From the NCBI GenBank assembly GCA_963717075.1, contig CAVQVI010000034.1, positions 434,001-498,000 on the forward strand: a DNA stretch of 64,000 nucleotides. The letters are read 5' to 3'. The position numbers and the translations under genes were made by a program. This DNA comes from JBGOTP01 sp963717075 (GTDB taxonomy: Bacteria; Acidobacteriota; Vicinamibacteria; Vicinamibacterales; CAVVIG01). The first letter of the stretch is position 1; each line of letters starts with the position of its first letter. The notes under the pieces are model-generated. The model worked only from the letters and a program-made list of their open reading frames with translations. It made no database searches and was not told the origin of the DNA. Positions 34,089-42,296 of the stretch are shown piece after piece.

Positions 34089-35189
34089 TCAGTACTCGCT
34101 GAACAGTCGCTGGACGTCCGCCGCGCTTCGCGACTTCAGCAGCGCGAGACGAAGCAGGACGCGGGCCTTTTGCGGGTTCAGGTCCATCGACGCGACGAAC
34201 CCGAGCTTGTCGTCGTCCAGTTCGACGTTGCGCCCGACGTGTCCGGTGGTCACCCGGGAAGCGCGCACGCACGTGATGCCGTTCTTCGCGTGCTTCGCGA
34301 GCGTCTTCACGGCGGCTTCCGTCAGGTTGCCATTGCCCACACCGGCGATCACGATGCCCTTGGCGCCGGCAGCAACCGCCGCGTCGATGAGCGCGCCGTC
34401 CATGTTCTCGTGAGCCATGATGATGTCAACGCGCGGCAGCGCTGTCACCTTGTCCAGCGAGAACTCGGACGTGGTGGTGTTCCGGCCGACAGGTCCCCGA
34501 TAGAAGTCGACGTTCCCGTAGGCCACCGTGCCGATCAGGCCGGACAGCGGAGAGAGGAACGTCTGCACGGCGGTGGTGCTCGTTTTGGTGAGCGACGAGG
34601 CGCCGTGGATCCAGTCGTTCACCACGACGAGGACGCCGCGTCCGGTCGCGTCCTTGTTGGCTGCGACGGCGACGGCGTTGAAGAAGTTCAGCGGGCCGTC
34701 GGCCGACAGCGCCGTCGAAGGACGCATGGCCGCGGTCAGCACCACTGGCTTTCTGGACTTGACGACGAGGTTGAGAAAGTACGCGGTTTCCTCGATCGTG
34801 TCGGTGCCGTGCGTGATGACCACTCCAGCCACGTCGCGCATGGCGGTCAGCTCGTTGACGCGCTTGGCCAGCTTCAGCCAGACCTCGTCGTTCATGTCCT
34901 GCGAGCCGATGTTCGCGATCTGCTCGCCGCGAAGCACTGCGAGCTTCTTGGCCTGCGGAACGGCGGCGAGCAGTTGCTGCACGCCCACTTGCCCCGAGGT
35001 GTACCCCGCCTGAACGTCGCTTGCCGCGGCGCCGGCAATCGTGCCACCCGTGGCGAGAACGACGATGGTCGGCAGGGTGGGAGTCGCCGCCGGCGCGGTC
35101 TGGCCGGTGAGGCCGACAGAGGTCGCGAGCCAGACCGCGACTAGAACGGACACAGCGAGCAGGCGCGAAGGGACGTGTTGTTGTCTCAT
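34089..35189 (-). CDS. ansB: Secreted L-asparaginase, type II
   Basis: Periplasmic asparaginase (asparagine to aspartate + NH3), 366 residues and intact. The signal peptide ends near residue 33. The first catalytic Thr is in VVLATGGTIAG (T50), and the second catalytic motif is ITHGTDTIEETAYFL. PLNFFNAVAVAAN and VVVNDWIHGA are further family marks. It lies last in a minus-strand unit with an AspT-like exchanger 16 bases upstream, a DASS carrier and aspartase, so the aspartate formed outside is probably imported and deaminated. Some glutaminase side activity is common in the family. Confidence 0.93.
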   Translation of the reverse strand: MRQQHVPSRLLAVSVLVAVWLATSVGLTGQTAPAATPTLPTIVVLATGGTIAGAAASDVQAGYTSGQVGVQQLLAAVPQAKKLAVLRGEQIANIGSQDMNDEVWLKLAKRVNELTAMRDVAGVVITHGTDTIEETAYFLNLVVKSRKPVVLTAAMRPSTALSADGPLNFFNAVAVAANKDATGRGVLVVVNDWIHGASSLTKTSTTAVQTFLSPLSGLIGTVAYGNVDFYRGPVGRNTTTSEFSLDKVTALPRVDIIMAHENMDGALIDAAVAAGAKGIVIAGVGNGNLTEAAVKTLAKHAKNGITCVRASRVTTGHVGRNVELDDDKLGFVASMDLNPQKARVLLRLALLKSRSAADVQRLFSEY

Positions 35190-35205
35190 GGCATACCTCT
35201 ATTGC

Positions 35206-36882
35206 TCATTTGTTCATTGACATCACGATGACCGGTCCCCACGCGGTGAGGAGAATGTTTCCGATAGCATAGGGCACGGTATAGCCGAGGACGGGGAGCT
35301 TGCTCTGGGCCTCGTCCTGAATCGAGCGCAGCGCGGCGGTGACCGTTCCCGCGCCCGCGCACGCCCCGAGCAGCAGGACCGGGTTCATCTTGAGAACGTA
35401 GCGGCCGAACATGAGCGCCGCCAGGTGCGGCGTGACGGCGACGATGACGCCCACCAGCAGCAGGCTGGGTCCGGTCGTCCGCAGGCCGCTGACAAAGGTG
35501 GGGCCCGCGCCCAGGCCTACGCAGCCGATGAACACGGCGAGGCCGATGGTGTCGAACACCCAGAGTGCCGGCTCCGGAATGCGGCCGAACGTCGGACGCG
35601 CTGAGCGCAGCCAGCCGAAGACCAGGCCCATCACCAGGGCTCCGCCGCTCGCCGTCAGACTGAGCGGCACGCTCCCAACCGTGACCGAGAGCAGGCCCAC
35701 GAACCCGCCGACGAGAATGCCCAGCCCGAGGAAGACGACGTCGGTCTCGCTCGACCCCCGTTCGATGTAGCCCAGCGCCTTGCCGGCGCGCTCCACGTCT
35801 TCACGGCTTCCGGTGACGCGGAGGAGGTCGCCGCGGTTCAACACCGTCGCCGGGGTGAACGGCATGTCCTCGCCGCCGCGAACGAGCCTGACCAGCACGA
35901 TGCCGCGACCATGGAGGTCGGCCACCTGGGCAAGGGTGCGTTCGGCGAACTCCGGGTTCGTGAGGACGACGTCGACGGCGGCGAGCGGGAAGTCGAGGAG
36001 TTCGGCGTCTTCGATCTCCATGCCGAACGGCGCTTGGCCGGCCACGAGATGCCGCCGCGCCATGACGGCCACTTCGTCGCCCGGTCGAAGCATCGACTCG
36101 GGCGTCGCCGTGACAATCGCGCTGCCGTGCCGGACACGCTGGACGAACACGCGTTCGGGCGCGAAGGATCGCTCCAGGTCGGCGACGCTTCGGTTCCACC
36201 ACGTTGCCGCGAGGCGAAAGGCTCGGATGTCCCACGCGCGGTATCCAGAGGGCGAGCCGGGATCGAGGCGAGATCCAACTGACATCTGCGCGTCGAGCTT
36301 CCGGCTCTCCTCTTTGAGATCGATCTTGAGCAGCCGTGGCGCGAGTGCCGACAGGAACCACACGACGAAGCCGGTACCGACCAGGTAGCTGACGGCGTAG
36401 GCGACGGGGATGTTGTTCAGCAGACGGTTCTTCTCGATCTCCGGCAGGTCGAGCCGTTTGATCGTGTCGCCCGCTGTGCCGATGACCGTGGACTCGGTGA
36501 AGGCACCCGCCATCAACCCGGCGGCGGTGCCGGCGTCGTACCCGGCAATTCTCGCCGCCACGATGGTGATGACGAGGCTCGTCGTACACAGCACGACGGT
36601 CAGCGACACCTGCGAGAGCGCGTTCTTCTTCAGGCCGCGGAAGAACTGCGGCCCGACTTTATAGCCGGTTGCGAACAGGAAGAGGTCGAAGAAGACCGTC
36701 TTGACGATCGGCTCGATGGGGATGGCGAGTTGCCCGATGATGACACCGGCGAGCAGCGTACCGACGACGTTGCCGATCGCGAACGATCCGATGCGGACTC
36801 GCCCGATGAGGAACCCGAGGGCAAGCGTCAGGAAGATGGCGAGTTCCGGATTCTCCCTGAGGGCATCTGCCAATTGACCCAT
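35206..36882 (-). CDS. AspT/YidE/YbjL-family exchanger
   Basis: Inner-membrane transporter with two AspT duplication domains (about 1-175 and 385-558) flanking two TrkA_C/RCK_C-like cytoplasmic domains (about 210-375). 558 residues, intact. Repeated motifs are TAAGLMAGAFTESTVIGTAG in the first half and GACAGAGTVTAALRSIQDEA in the second. The family includes the aspartate:alanine exchanger AspT, in which aspartate decarboxylation drives a proton-motive cycle; here the neighbours are asparaginase and aspartase, so an aspartate, fumarate or succinate substrate is likely. No aspartate decarboxylase gene is adjacent. Confidence 0.85.
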   Translation of the reverse strand: MGQLADALRENPELAIFLTLALGFLIGRVRIGSFAIGNVVGTLLAGVIIGQLAIPIEPIVKTVFFDLFLFATGYKVGPQFFRGLKKNALSQVSLTVVLCTTSLVITIVAARIAGYDAGTAAGLMAGAFTESTVIGTAGDTIKRLDLPEIEKNRLLNNIPVAYAVSYLVGTGFVVWFLSALAPRLLKIDLKEESRKLDAQMSVGSRLDPGSPSGYRAWDIRAFRLAATWWNRSVADLERSFAPERVFVQRVRHGSAIVTATPESMLRPGDEVAVMARRHLVAGQAPFGMEIEDAELLDFPLAAVDVVLTNPEFAERTLAQVADLHGRGIVLVRLVRGGEDMPFTPATVLNRGDLLRVTGSREDVERAGKALGYIERGSSETDVVFLGLGILVGGFVGLLSVTVGSVPLSLTASGGALVMGLVFGWLRSARPTFGRIPEPALWVFDTIGLAVFIGCVGLGAGPTFVSGLRTTGPSLLLVGVIVAVTPHLAALMFGRYVLKMNPVLLLGACAGAGTVTAALRSIQDEAQSKLPVLGYTVPYAIGNILLTAWGPVIVMSMNK

Positions 36883-36894
36883 GCGTGGCCTCTC

Positions 36895-38310
36895 TCAGCG
36901 GACGACCAGGCGCAGCCAGGGCGTGCCGACGACCAGATATAGCACCATGCTGAAGACCGTGGTCAGGCCCCCCAGGCGGTACAGATCGCGCTGCGACAGG
37001 AACCCGCTCCCCGCGAACAACAGGTTTGCGCTCGATCCCTGCGGCGTGATCGCCGAGAAGTAGTTCGTGGCGAAGAGGAGTTGAAACGCGAGCGGTGCGG
37101 CCGGCACGCCGAGCTTGGCGCCGACGTCGAGGAACACACCGAAGAGCGCGAGCAGGTGCGCCGTCTGACTGACGAACACGTAGTGCAGGAGGACGTACGC
37201 GACCACGAGCACCAGGCCGGCCGACACCGCCGGCAGTCCGCTCAGCGATCCGGCGAGCCGTTCGCCGAGGAAGCCCATGAAGCCGAGCTCGTTGAGCTGA
37301 CTGCTCAGCGTGTAGAGCACGGCGAACCAGATGTACGTGGCGAGGACGTCGCCCTCTTTGGCGATGTCCTCGAGCGTCAGGACACCGGACGCCAGCAGGA
37401 CGCCGAGGCCCAGAAACGCCACCGCCGTCGAATCGAGCGCCAGCAGCCCGGCCGACGCCCAGAGCGCCACCATGCCGGCAAACGCCGTCAGCACGATCTT
37501 TTCGTGGCGGGTGAGCGGGCCGAGCGCGGACAGGGCGCGGCGCGCCGCCGCGGGAGCCTCCGGCGTGGCCGTCCGTTCTGGGGCGATCAGCCAGTGGAGG
37601 AGCGGCGGCATGAGCGCGATGCCCGCCAGCGTCGGGAGCGACGCGGCGAGCAGCCACGAGCCGAACGTGATCTCGACGCCGAACGATCGGGCAATCTCCG
37701 CTCCGATCGGGTTGGCGGCCATCGCGGTCAGCCAGAGCGCCGACGAGAGACTCAAGCTGACGATGCCCGAGAACATCAGGAAGGTCCCCACGCGCCTGCA
37801 GCCCCCGGCGTCTGGCTTCGCGCCGGCCGCTTCGGCAAGAGAGAACGCCAGCGGATAGATGACGCCGGAGCGGGCGGTGTTGCTCGGGAAGGCCGGCGCG
37901 ATGAGGCCGTCCACCAGGAAGATGCTGTAGGACAATCCCAGCGTCGAACGGCCGAAGACGCTGACGACCGCGTACCCTACACGCGTGCCCAGACCGCATT
38001 TGACCACGGCGCGCGCGACCAGGAACGCGACGACGATGAGCAGAATCGTGGCGTTCGCGAAGCCGGCGTAGGCCTTCGCCGGAGGCAGCAGCCCGCTGAG
38101 CACCGAGGCGGCGACGGCAAGGACCGATGCCGTGAGAATGGGCAGCGCGCTGAGGACGACCGCAACGATGGCGGCGGCGAAGACGGCGAACAACCTCCAT
38201 GCCTGCAGCGTCAACCCCTCGGGCGGCGGCATGAACCACAGCCCGAGCGCGAAGACTGCGACCGCCGTACGCATCGCGACGGTCCGTCTTCCTTCAGGCG
38301 TCCCCGTCAC
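36895..38310 (-). CDS. DASS (SLC13/CitT) anion transporter
   Basis: Divalent-anion transporter of the inner membrane, 471 residues from GTG (459 from the ATG at 38274), intact. Both paired substrate motifs are seen: PAFPSNTARSGVIYPLAF in the first half and ITPQGSSANLLFAGSGF in the second. About eleven helices. The GTG overlaps the upstream stop as GTGA, and GAGGGG precedes it, favouring GTG. Next to aspartase, it likely moves fumarate, malate or succinate, perhaps exporting the fumarate formed. A 12-base gap separates it from the AspT-like gene. Confidence 0.85.
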   Translation of the reverse strand: MTGTPEGRRTVAMRTAVAVFALGLWFMPPPEGLTLQAWRLFAVFAAAIVAVVLSALPILTASVLAVAASVLSGLLPPAKAYAGFANATILLIVVAFLVARAVVKCGLGTRVGYAVVSVFGRSTLGLSYSIFLVDGLIAPAFPSNTARSGVIYPLAFSLAEAAGAKPDAGGCRRVGTFLMFSGIVSLSLSSALWLTAMAANPIGAEIARSFGVEITFGSWLLAASLPTLAGIALMPPLLHWLIAPERTATPEAPAAARRALSALGPLTRHEKIVLTAFAGMVALWASAGLLALDSTAVAFLGLGVLLASGVLTLEDIAKEGDVLATYIWFAVLYTLSSQLNELGFMGFLGERLAGSLSGLPAVSAGLVLVVAYVLLHYVFVSQTAHLLALFGVFLDVGAKLGVPAAPLAFQLLFATNYFSAITPQGSSANLLFAGSGFLSQRDLYRLGGLTTVFSMVLYLVVGTPWLRLVVR

Positions 38311-38837
38311 CGCTGCCCCTCGCTCACGCGGAACCGGCCCCTGAGGTCTACGGCCCGGCCCTGCACGACGTTGTCTTCGGCGGAGACGACGTACTGCCAC
38401 GTGAGCGTGTACTCGCCTGTGACACCGGCATACCGGCCGGTCCCCCCGGTGATCGCACCGGCGATGTGCCGTCCGGTCTGTAGCGAGTCGCCGCGAAGCG
38501 TGCTGAACACACGGTCGCCCCGGGCGTCGGTCCACACCGCCCGGCCCGTGCTCAGGCTGTCCCCGTCGTCGAACCCGATCACCTCGCCCTGAAATCCGGT
38601 GGTCGAGCCTTTGCGGTCGGTCAACACGACGGCGCCCGAAAGCTGGACGATGGCGGCCGCGCGTCCTCCTTCGGTGGGGAGGGTCTGTCGGCGTCCGACG
38701 GCCGACCAGCTCCCCTGAAAGGCCCGCCAGCCGTCCGGCTGTGGTTCCGCCGCCCTGGGGGACGCGACAAAGGTGGCGGACAGCAGTGCCAGCGGCAGCA
38801 CCCACACGCCACGGATGAGGGCGGCCCAGCGCTTCAC
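38307..38837 (-). CDS. Small secreted protein, AOC/dirigent-like barrel
   Basis: 176 residues from a GTG that overlaps the aspartase stop by four bases; its own stop overlaps the DASS GTG by four. A signal peptide ends near residue 28. The mature part has regular beta strands and GTGRYAGVTGEYTLTWQYVV near the end, a pattern like allene-oxide-cyclase/dirigent barrels. No catalytic residues are evident. The tight double overlap ties its expression to aspartase and the carrier. The fold assignment is from pattern only; function is unknown. Confidence 0.6.
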   Translation of the reverse strand: MKRWAALIRGVWVLPLALLSATFVASPRAAEPQPDGWRAFQGSWSAVGRRQTLPTEGGRAAAIVQLSGAVVLTDRKGSTTGFQGEVIGFDDGDSLSTGRAVWTDARGDRVFSTLRGDSLQTGRHIAGAITGGTGRYAGVTGEYTLTWQYVVSAEDNVVQGRAVDLRGRFRVSEGQR

Positions 38838-40244
38838 GACGAGGGCCGCGACCCCGTCATCGCCATCGGATCGAACACCTCGGCGATCTGCTGGTCGGAG
38901 AGGATCCCTTTCTCGCGGACGAGCTCGAGGATTCCACGGCCGGTACTCGTGGCCTCGGCTGCCAGCTCCGTCGCGCGGTCGTAGCCAATCAGCGGGTTCA
39001 GCGCCGTGACCGTCCCGATGCTGTAATCGACGTAGTGCTGGCAGACGTCGGGATTGGCTGTGATGCCGTCGATGCACTGGAGGCGCAGCGTACGGGCCGC
39101 GTTGATGAACATCGTCTGCGCCTCGAAGATGCAGGCGGCGATCACCGGTTCGAAGACGTTCAGCTGCAGCTGCCCCGCCTCGGCGGCCATCGTGACGGTC
39201 AGGTCGCTGCCGATGACGCGGAAGCAGACCATGTTCACGACCTCGGGGATGACCGGGTTCACCTTGCCTGGCATGATCGAGGAACCCGGCTGCTTTGGCG
39301 GGAGGTTGATCTCGCGCAGTCCGCACCGGGGACCGGACGAGAGCAGGCGCAGATCGTTGCAGACCTTCGAGAGCTTGATCGCCAGGCTCTTCATGCACGA
39401 GGCGTAGAGGACGAACGCCTGCGTGTCCTGGGTCGCCTCGATCAGGTCGGAGGCGAGGTATAGCGGCAGTCCCGAGACGGCCGCCAGGTGCGCCGTGCAT
39501 TTCTGCGCGTAGCCGGCCGGCGCGTTCAGGCCGGTGCCGATCGCGGTCGCTCCCATGTTGACTTCGCACAGCACGCGCTGCACGACTTCGAGCGCCCGTA
39601 CTTCGCCCGCCAGCGTCTCACCGAACGCCGTGAACTCCTGTCCGAGCGTCATCGGCACGGCGTCCTGGAGCTGCGTGCGCCCCATCTTGAGAATCGGCCC
39701 GAACTCCCGCCCTTTCGCGCGGAACGAGGCGATGAGCTCGTTCATCGCGGCGACGAGGCGGAGGTTGCCGAGCGCCATGCCGACGTGGAGCGCGGAGGGG
39801 TAGGCGTCGTTGGTCGACTGCGAGGCGTTCACGTGATCGTGCGGGTCGCAGTACTGATACTCGCCCTTCTTGTGGCCCATCAGCTCGAGCGCCCGGTTGG
39901 CGATCACCTCGTTGGCGTTCATGTTCGTCGACGTGCCCGCGCCGCCCTGGAACACGTCGAGCCTGAACTGATCGTGAAGCTTCCCGTCGATGATCTCCCG
40001 GCAGGCGCCTTCGATCCCTCCGAGGATCGTGTGGTCGAGCCCGCCGCACTCGCTGTTCGCGCGGGCCGCGGCCAGCTTCACCATGGCGAGGGCTTTGACC
40101 AGGTCGGGGTAGAGCCGCAGCTGCACCCCTGAAATGTTGAAGTTCTCGAGCCCCCGCGCCGTCTGAACGCCGTAGTAGGCGTCGGCAGGAAGAGTCCTTA
40201 CTCCCAGTAAGTCGTGTTCGAGACGCTCGGCGTGGCTCAGACAT
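38834..40244 (-). CDS. aspA: Aspartate ammonia-lyase (aspartase)
   Basis: Aspartate to fumarate + NH3, cytoplasmic homotetramer of the fumarase/aspartase superfamily. The catalytic loop signature GSSIMPGKVNPVIPE is present, with GGAGTSTNMNANEV, HDHVNASQSTNDAYP and GRTQLQDAVPMTLGQEF. About 470 residues, the aspartase length. ATG at 40244 follows GAGGAG, but one frame change near 40215 is needed to join it to ERLEHDLLGVRTLPADAYYG; otherwise the gene is clean. It leads the unit with carriers and asparaginase. Fumarase C is less likely given GKGEYQYCDP-type sequence and context. Confidence 0.9.
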
Positions 40245-40287
40245 GATCGAAGCTCCTCGATGATATGTGTCAGGTGATCGAGCGGCT

Positions 40288-40974
40288 CTACTTCACGAGC
40301 CGCTGTTTCCGCATTTCCTTCACGGCGGCGGTGACCAGCTCCTTGATGAACGCTTGCGCCTCCTTCGGGTTGGTCGTGCTGCTCACGCCAGCCCAGAGCA
40401 GTTTGTCGAGCGGCAGGCTGTAGACGAGCGTCTCGACAACGAGGTGCGTGTCGGTGCGCGACCCGCCAGGGTTGTAGACGCCGGTCCAGCCGTAGCCGTA
40501 GTACCCCCAGAGCGTCGAATATGACGTCGTCGTCCAAACGGCGGGCGCGTAGATGGTCTCCGTCTCGACGCTGACTGGACGAAGCGAGACGACACCCTCG
40601 ATGGCGGCGCGCTCGAACCAGGGACGCGCCCGTTCGGCGGTCGTCGCTTCTTCGCGTGGCATCATCCGGTAGGTCGCGATGCCCTGGATGCCGCGCGCGT
40701 CCAGCTCTCGTACCAGCTGTTCCTCGGCGGAGACCCGGAGGTTCTGGTCCGAGGTGATGACGAGCGCGGCAACCTTCTTGCCGGCGAAGCTCATACCAGA
40801 GGCGTCGGGCGCCTTCCACGACGAGGTGAACTTCGGGCCCGCTGCCATCGCGTCGATGACGACGAGCACGAAGGTCGCCGAGGCGAGGGAAGCGCGAAGG
40901 TGTTTCGTCAGGCGAGGGAGATCCGCCTGACGGAGGCTGCGCTCATCGGCGCCGTGATTGCCGGCCGGGCTCAA
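40288..40974 (-). CDS. Secreted protein, DUF4136-like
   Basis: 228 codons from a TTG that overlaps the preceding stop. A hydrophobic export signal is at about residues 28-46 (ASATFVLVVIDAMAAG). The mature part has SFAGKKVAALVITSD, ARGIQGIATYRMMPREE and a Gly/Tyr-rich loop LWGYYGYGWTGVYNPGG, resembling DUF4136-type envelope proteins. A shorter start is possible. It is last of three consecutive minus-strand secreted proteins, overlapping its neighbour. Function unknown. Confidence 0.5.
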   Translation of the reverse strand: MSPAGNHGADERSLRQADLPRLTKHLRASLASATFVLVVIDAMAAGPKFTSSWKAPDASGMSFAGKKVAALVITSDQNLRVSAEEQLVRELDARGIQGIATYRMMPREEATTAERARPWFERAAIEGVVSLRPVSVETETIYAPAVWTTTSYSTLWGYYGYGWTGVYNPGGSRTDTHLVVETLVYSLPLDKLLWAGVSSTTNPKEAQAFIKELVTAAVKEMRKQRLVK

Positions 40975-41738
40975 GGACGCACCGTGACCGCGGCGTTCAG
41001 CGTGAACTGCAGGCGCGTGTCGGCCTCGAGTTTCAGATGCTCCGTGCCCTGGCTGGCGACGATCGCACCGGTCGCGGCGCCGGCGGCCGCGCCGATGGCG
41101 GCGCCCGATCCGCCGCCGGCGATCCCGCCGACGACGGCGCCGAGACCCGCGCCCGCACCGACCTTGCGCGCTGTCTTCTTGCCTTCACCCGAGCCCTTCG
41201 ACTCGACGTAGACCGTGGCGATCTCGTATTGCCGTCCGCCGAACGCAATCGAGTTCGCCTTCAAGGTGATCTTGTCGGCGCCTTTCATCGTGCCGGCCTG
41301 TTCGACCTTCGCGGCCTGCAGCACGACGGCCGAGCCTCGCGGGACGACCACCTGTCCGCCGATCATCACCGGATCGTCGAGCACCGACTTGAAGGTCATG
41401 CCGGTCTTCGCGGCATCGACGTCGATCGCCTGCGTGAGGCGGACGCTGAGCACCGTTCCCATCGGCACAGTGATTCCCGGCGGCGTTCGTGAAGGGTCTG
41501 GCGTCGGCGGCGGGGGAGCCTTGCGCGGGGAGAACTCGACGGCGCTGATGTCGTCGACCGGGAACTCGGCGATCCTGCCGTTGGCGAGCAACAGCCGGAC
41601 GATCTTGACGTCGGCGCTCATGAACGATCCGTCCACGGCCTGGCCCGACCGGAGCCGCACGCGATCGGCGGAGAGCGACGCGCCGCCGATCGCGACGACG
41701 GCCGCGACGGTCGAGAACACGAAGAGGGGTGTTCGCAT
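40971..41738 (-). CDS. Secreted glycine-zipper protein
   Basis: 255 residues, intact. The signal peptide is at 1-23. The middle part (about 85-190) is a beta-rich domain with IAFGGRQYEIATVYVESKG, followed by a glycine-zipper segment GAGLGAVVGGIAGGGSG and further Gly/Ala repeats that could insert in a membrane. A proline-rich linker (KAPPPPTPDPSRTPPG) precedes the middle domain. ATG 41738 is preferred over the GTG three codons upstream. It partly overlaps or abuts both neighbours, so the three are probably one operon. Role in the envelope is likely; nothing more specific is visible. Confidence 0.55.
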   Translation of the reverse strand: MRTPLFVFSTVAAVVAIGGASLSADRVRLRSGQAVDGSFMSADVKIVRLLLANGRIAEFPVDDISAVEFSPRKAPPPPTPDPSRTPPGITVPMGTVLSVRLTQAIDVDAAKTGMTFKSVLDDPVMIGGQVVVPRGSAVVLQAAKVEQAGTMKGADKITLKANSIAFGGRQYEIATVYVESKGSGEGKKTARKVGAGAGLGAVVGGIAGGGSGAAIGAAAGAATGAIVASQGTEHLKLEADTRLQFTLNAAVTVRP

Positions 41739-41743
41739 GGTTG

Positions 41744-42265
41744 TCACCTCGGCGCGATGGGGAGTGACGCAGCGATCTGCAGATCCAGCAGCAGCAGGAT
41801 CTGATGTTCCACCTGGAGGAACCGTGCCGCCGTCTTCGGCGGGAGCACCGCCTTGAAGCGCTCGTAGTACTTCGCCGTGAGCGTCTGCCGTCTGGCTTCG
41901 AGGCCGAGCGCGTTCAGCGCGAGACGATCAGCCGTCGCGTCCGTGAGCGTCTCGTAGGTGCGGGCGTAGTCCTTGATGAGTGCCAACCTCTCGTCGTTGA
42001 TCTTCGCCAGCTCCGTTTCGTACTCCCGGTAGACGGGCCAGAACTTCGCGTCCTCCGCTTCGGTAAACTCCATCACCTCCGTGATAATCGCGACTTTCTG
42101 CGCGCGAAGGTCCGATCGCAGCAGCTCGACGTAGGCCCGCAGGTTCATGTCGCGCGTGTCGTTGGCGGCCGCGGGCCCATTCACTTGCGCGTGCGCGAGC
42201 CGTGCGCATGCCACAAACGCGACCAACCATGGAGCGACGACCTTGAGGCGTTTTGGTCGAACCAT
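41744..42265 (-). CDS. Helical periplasmic protein, Spy/CpxP-like architecture
   Basis: 173 residues, intact, signal peptide ending near residue 26 (CARLAHAQ). The mature part is almost entirely charged amphipathic helix (EFTEAEDAKFWPVYREYETE, KINDERLALIKDYARTYETL). This resembles small periplasmic chaperone-like proteins in architecture only; the LTxxQ motif of Spy/CpxP is not seen. Transcribed with the glycine-zipper gene downstream. Confidence 0.5.
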   Translation of the reverse strand: MVRPKRLKVVAPWLVAFVACARLAHAQVNGPAAANDTRDMNLRAYVELLRSDLRAQKVAIITEVMEFTEAEDAKFWPVYREYETELAKINDERLALIKDYARTYETLTDATADRLALNALGLEARRQTLTAKYYERFKAVLPPKTAARFLQVEHQILLLLDLQIAASLPIAPR

Positions 42266-42296
42266 GTCATGACTCCCCGTCAGATGATCCCGCTGG

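Noticed and set aside
37081..38592. 503-codon plus-strand frame
   Set aside because: Antisense to the intact DASS carrier; low-complexity Arg/Glu-rich translation.
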